A stretch of DNA of 64,000 nt from Strongylocentrotus droebachiensis (lineage: Eukaryota > Echinodermata > Echinoidea > Camarodonta > Strongylocentrotidae): the NCBI GenBank assembly GCA_035222895.1, contig JAVYIG010000093.1, forward strand, positions 744,001 to 808,000, given 5' to 3'. Positions 55,401 to 61,400 of this stretch are shown here, one piece after another. A program made the position numbers and the translations under genes. How positions within the stretch are numbered: the first letter of the stretch is position 1; every line of letters begins with the position of its first letter. The notes below the pieces were generated by a model, which was given only the letters and a program-made list of their open reading frames with translations, did not search any database and was not told the DNA's origin.

Positions 55401-58400
55401 ACTTCATCATTACAATCTCTAGATTTTTATTCTATTTTAAAGCTGTTAAAACTATGCTTGATATTCATGTATCTTAATTAAACCTATTAGAAAGTCATTA
55501 AAAAATATGATACAAATATCAAAATGTGTAAGAAGGATTACAAGAAAGATTATAAGGATTTCTTTTTATGGTTGGGGGGGGGGGGGTAGAGAAAGAAGAA
55601 ATTCTCTGTTTTGTAGTGGGAGAAACTTGTGGGTATGTCTGATAATTCAATCAATAAATCACATAAAATATTCTTGACAACAATCCTAAGAAATAACAAA
55701 ATTAGCCATTTTTATCTACGGTATTCATTTTTGATTTATTTATCTATATTTGCCATGTATGGCGTTTTTATCGAAAAACAATGCAATATATCAGAGTTTG
55801 GCAGCAATAGATGTGAGTATTATGAGCTGAAATTATCTTTAATATTTAAATTAATGTATTTGGTTTAGAGCTTGCATGTATGTGCTTGGAACAGTCTTGT
55901 GGACACTTTGGCCCAAATTCACAAAGGAGGTTTGAATTTAACCCATGCCGGTTTTAAATCATTATTTACATAACCCATGGTCTAAAATAAGCGCAAAGTA
56001 AGCATGACAAAGTCAGAGGTCCAATATTAGACGCGCGCAAGGCAAGGCACGCTTATTTTGCGCTAATTTTCAAACCATGGGTTATGTAAATGAGGGTTTA
56101 AAGCATGGGTTAATTAAGTTAAACCTCCTTTGTGAATTTGGGCCAAAGTCTTGTGGACACCAATGATGAGTAGTTGGCAGGCTTATATCCCCTCTGTGAT
56201 GGATTCTATCTCTATCTCTCTTTCTTGTGAACTTCATTGATCCAATGTTTCTCATGGTTGATCCAGTTGTGCCACTCTCCTAAACTCCCAGGCCCGAATT
56301 CACAAAGGAGGTTTGGCGACAAGCCTTCTTTGTGAATTTGGGCCTCAAAGGTTGTTCATGTTGTTCATGTACCCCAGTATGCTTGAACTTAGATTTTTGT
56401 TTGAACTGTGGGTCTACAGCCTTAAAGGAATAGTTGAGTTCTGTTGCAGAGGGCGATACACAAAATATTTTTTTGTGACATGATGACAAAATGAGTGTCA
56501 AATTTGAAAGAACATACAATTTAAATGACAAAATCATCTTTGTTTTATCAAAATCGGTTCAGAGACAGCTGAAATATCCATAAATATAACGATTTCTAAT
56601 ATTTGTGTACCACCACAAATATTCGAAAATTTGAAAAAGTCGTTGAAAAGACAAAATAGCGCCTTTTAAGTTGTATTTCAGCCAATGCCAATGTTGGGTT
56701 TTTTGTGTTGGTTATTTTACACACGACCAGCCAACCCATTTATTGTTATTATCAATTAATTAATTAACGGTCACCATAATTTTTTGAAAGTGGAGCTGAA
56801 TTGTATTGGCTAAATTTCACAGATTTGGGGGTCTAAAATTACCTGCATAGCAATTTTAGGTCCTAAAAGGGCACTAGAAATGTCATAGATAAGAATAAGA
56901 GCAATAACCATGCACTTTGAACGCAATTGTGGTCTGAAAACAGAACTAAACTATCCCTTTAAGACAACATGGAATTCTTTCAAAGAAATAGAACCCTGAA
57001 AAGGGCTGGTGAGCTCCCCTAAACTCTCATGGTTCTCTTAGCGAAGCTCGCCACCACTTCCCTCCTTTTTCGAACTCTTATTCCTTTGGAAGAATTACAG
57101 GGTGTAACCCTGAAAACTCTACCCACAATTCAGTTTCTCTCCCATGAAAAGTATTGCTGATACTTAATGATTTCAAGATTTGGTTTGTTACATATATCTT
57201 TGATGGGATTATTGGTACTCTAAGCTTAACACTCTTCTTCTGTCATATTCTTAAGATGGAAAGAAAGGTTCTTCAAACCCCATCTTGTTACTATTTGCAG
57301 TTGGATATTCTGATGACTTTTTGTACTTCAATGTGTCTTGTCCTGATCGGTTTTTTGTGGACTGCTTTTAAATTTTTACCAAGCTTCATTAGGTTGTAAT
57401 GGATTTTAGTAAATTTCAAGCAGTTTTATACTTCAGGTTTATAGTCAGATTGAGAGACATTAACAAATGTGTGTTTTCCCCAGATCAGCTCAAGAAATCT
57501 TAATGGTAATTTAATCCCAATCTTAACAAGTACCAGTAGTGTACAATCATTATGGGAAGTACAAGTATTTTGGAAAAATGAGGAATCAATTTCACAACAC
57601 ATCAGAGGTGACGACTGTCATTTTGGAGGTAAAACCATATGTAATAATAAAGAGGAATTACTTTGTCTTAACTGTGTACTTGTGCGTTACTGTTCCGATA
57701 CATTGTATGTCTACATCTACTCAAGATTTGTGAGACATGCACATGTAATGATAATGCTGGGTTACAGAAAATATCGGCAAATCAGAAGCTATGATTATCA
57801 TTATTCCACAGCTCAATTATGAATGTAGGAAACTGACATAAATGTAAATATTGTATGTTTTGCTGTGAGCTTCAAGCATTAAGAGCCTTTATGGAGATAC
57901 TAATTGACAAGAGTAGGAATTCAGGGGGTGTTCACAAAGATCTTAATTAGAACTTAACTCTAAGTTGGACTTAACATTATGGAGAGCCATTTGTAGCCTT
58001 AAAATAAAATATATTAAAAAGCAAGAAACCCAAGTATTTTAGATTTTTCATAAATTCCTCATCAAGAACATGAAATCTCTTTGATAATAGAAAATATGAA
58101 TGAGTTGAATTAACATTTTATGCCTTTTAAAATAGCTTTTACAAATATTTTCTGCGATGCAAACAGCTTTCCGTAATTGTTAAGTCCAACTTAGAGATAA
58201 GTTCAACTTAGGATCTTTGTGAAACACCCCCCCCCCCCCCTGAACAGACAGCTGGATGAATGATAGAAGCTGATAAACAAAATGAAAAGCAAAGAAAAGG
58301 GGATGCAAAAATATATATTTTTAACAGTGTGAAATTCATCTGGATATCACAGGCACTAATGCACAGCTTTCATAACCTTTGATACATGCAGACTTGACTA

Positions 58401-61400
58401 ATTCACTAACATTTTACATTGGTGATAGAATATACTGCTCAGTGTGAATGAAATGATTCAGAATTTTTGTATTTGAATTGATTCAATATTTACCACAAAA
58501 CTTGGTCACATTAATGTTGTCTTTAATATCTATTAATTGAAATACTTTGCAAAATAAAAGCTTTGCTTATTATCAAAAATATCATTTTTGCTGTATTTTA
58601 AAACAATTGAATGAAAATAAGCAATGGCTATCAGCGCAAAGATGCACTATGAATTGCGTGAATTTATTGATTTGCTAAAAACAAACTAAAGTCACTCACT
58701 TAGGGTATAGTTGTTTGTGATTTGGAATATAATGCTATTGTATTCAATAATAATTCATGGTTCTGCAGAATGCTGGTTTGTATTTTGTTACAGAAAATCC
58801 TCCATTTTCATAATTCATCTTTTTGTATATAACCCACCTGTCTATACAGACTGTTCTAGGAGATGACCAATATGTCTTCACAAGACTCAACCAAGTCCTA
58901 GATGCGATGCCGTCCACTAAGACCCTGAGCCACGTCCTGCAACCCAGACCAGCCACGCCTTTCCATGGTGAGTACCTAGGGGGGTGTTTCACAAAGCCCT
59001 TTTTCAATGACGAATGACAAAAATCAGTGACAAATCTGCTGATAACCAATCAGAAGCAAGGATTTCAGTAGCTTATAACAAAACACTGTCATTTGTCACT
59101 GATGACAAGTTTTGTGAAACAGCCTCCTGGTCTGCTTAGAGCCAGAAGAGAGTTCAAGGGCAATCCGACCCTAGGAAATATTTCATTTTTATGAAAGCAG
59201 AAAAATAAGCGAAACACAGTGGCGAAACTTCAAAATAAATCGGACCAATAGTGTGAAAGTTATCAGTTTTTGATCACTTAGTCTACCGGTATGCAAATTA
59301 CAAATTAGCACTTGGTAACGTGATTTGTGACGTATTCACAACGAACTTGATCCGTTTGTTGTATACAAATATATTATCAATTTCTGTTTTTATCCTAAGC
59401 ACCTTCTCTCTCGGGGCACATCTCAAAATATTGGGGGTAGCATGATATTATTTAAATCCTAGTTTAGCCAGGAGGGATGAGACCTCCCTGTGTGGTCACT
59501 GACAGGTGGTTATCTCATCAAATCAGTTCTCAATTAACATAAGAAAAAGGGGACCATGGGGGACCAAGGGTCACCAATTAGGCATTGTTTGCTCTATAGA
59601 GGACGCAAGTAGCTACAAGGAGGGCAATGGGGCTTAAGGTTCTCTAACAATGGTCTGCCATTGAGTGAACGATAAAGTAGTATATATGTGACCTGCAATT
59701 AAACACCTCCTCTCTCTCTCTTCTCTCTTACTCCCACCCTGAAGGTCCTTCCGTTGCATCAGTGAATGGTACAGCCCTCCAGCCCAACGTGGCTGACATG
59801 GGAGTCTATGCCAGCGCTAGCCATTCATTCATCAAGAGCAAGCGAGAGACGGAGATCTGGGAGATATGTCATAACATAGTCCACAAAATCCCCAAAGGAT
59901 GGAACCGGGTAAGTTCCCCTGAAAATGACCTCAAGGTTGCATGGAGTAAAAGATTAGGGTGATACTGTGCAATGTGCCCATTTCAACTTGTGACTTTTAT
60001 CAATTTATCAAAAAATTTCCAAATGGTTCTTTTGGTATCACTACTAATAGGCAGTGATCATGTCAAGAGACTTTTCATATTTTGATAATAAAAGTAACCT
60101 AGACAAATATTGATAAAAAGTCATACAGGACACATTGTATGAAATCTCCCCTAATAATATTCTTAAAACTTTAAATAGATTGATTTTTGAAGATGGATGA
60201 TCACCTTGGCAGCAATTTCATAATGTATTGGTCATATATTCAAAGATTCATAGTCTGATACACAGTCAAAATGGTAGTTCTAAAAGAGTGTGACTCCTAC
60301 ATTAATATATGTTGAAGCAAAGTCAGAAAAAAAACATAATAGTGTACTCTTACCGCATATTTTGTTAGAAAGTCTTCATCTCATGTGATAAATTACCGAA
60401 ATATTATTTCTTACGGACCTGGTACATATATAATCTTATTGCATCCTTGTAATTAAAGACAACACTTGTGGTGAAAAAGTCTTTATTTCAATTGATAAAG
60501 TTCATGAAAGATTGCATGTTGGACATTTCATTATACTTTTGTTACAATCTCCTTCTTGTTCCACAGGATTATATCACAGAGCGTGTTCGTAAGATTGGTG
60601 GTGATACTCCTTTCAATCGCTTTGTTCTGAGAGAGATTGATTTGATGATCAGACTCATAGCTGATCTCAAGGCTACATTCAACGTGAGTATATTAGAGGG
60701 TCCTGCATTAGTTGGTGGGAATACTTGAGAAGAAAGCAATAAATAATGAAAACAACCATGATGAGAGAAAGATGTTTTAACATTTTCGGGTACAAACCTT
60801 TGGCTGTGTAGTCTTTCGTTCATGGTCGTTTTATTTATTTATTGCTTTCTTTTTCCATGTAAGTTTGATGTTTATGGGGATTTTACCTTGATTTAAATTT
60901 CATGTCAGTTGTTTAGCAAAGATTTGATGCATCCTGTCATATAAAGAAGTCCAGTTTTGAATTTCATATTTAAGTTATCAGGTTGTGTAAGTGAACTTTT
61001 TGTTAAAGTAGTTGCGATTGTGTGATTTGTTACCCTTGCATTTCTTGTGTTTTTCTGTCGGGCACATGATGAAGTACTGCATCCTACATCTGAACCATGG
61101 AGGTGAAATATGTTAGTGGTTCATAGACTAGACTCTTAGGCCTACTGTATGGTTGAAGGTTCAAATCCCAGCCCGGTACCAACATCCTTTGGCAAGCCCA
61201 TTAATCTAAATTCTGCCATTCGTCACCCAGGTGTTAAATGGTTACGAAGAAGAATGCAAAAGTCATTGTAGTTTGCTCAGAATTGTAAGTGTCTGTATAT
61301 TGGCGCCTGGCAGGAATACTCCCCAAGGAGGGGAGAATGTGCATACGTTGTTTCCGGGAAAGCCGGAATTCAATGACTGCGGTAATAATATCTCTGTAAA

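Noticed and set aside
57154..57399. 81-codon frame with hydrophobic stretches
   Set aside because: No dynein similarity, no adequate splice sites in phase with exons 40-41, and AT-rich composition like the surrounding intron.
61158..61168. A tRNA gene, suggested by the B-box GGTTCAAATCC
   Set aside because: No cloverleaf can be drawn around it and the flanks match the SINE family, so it is a SINE promoter relic.
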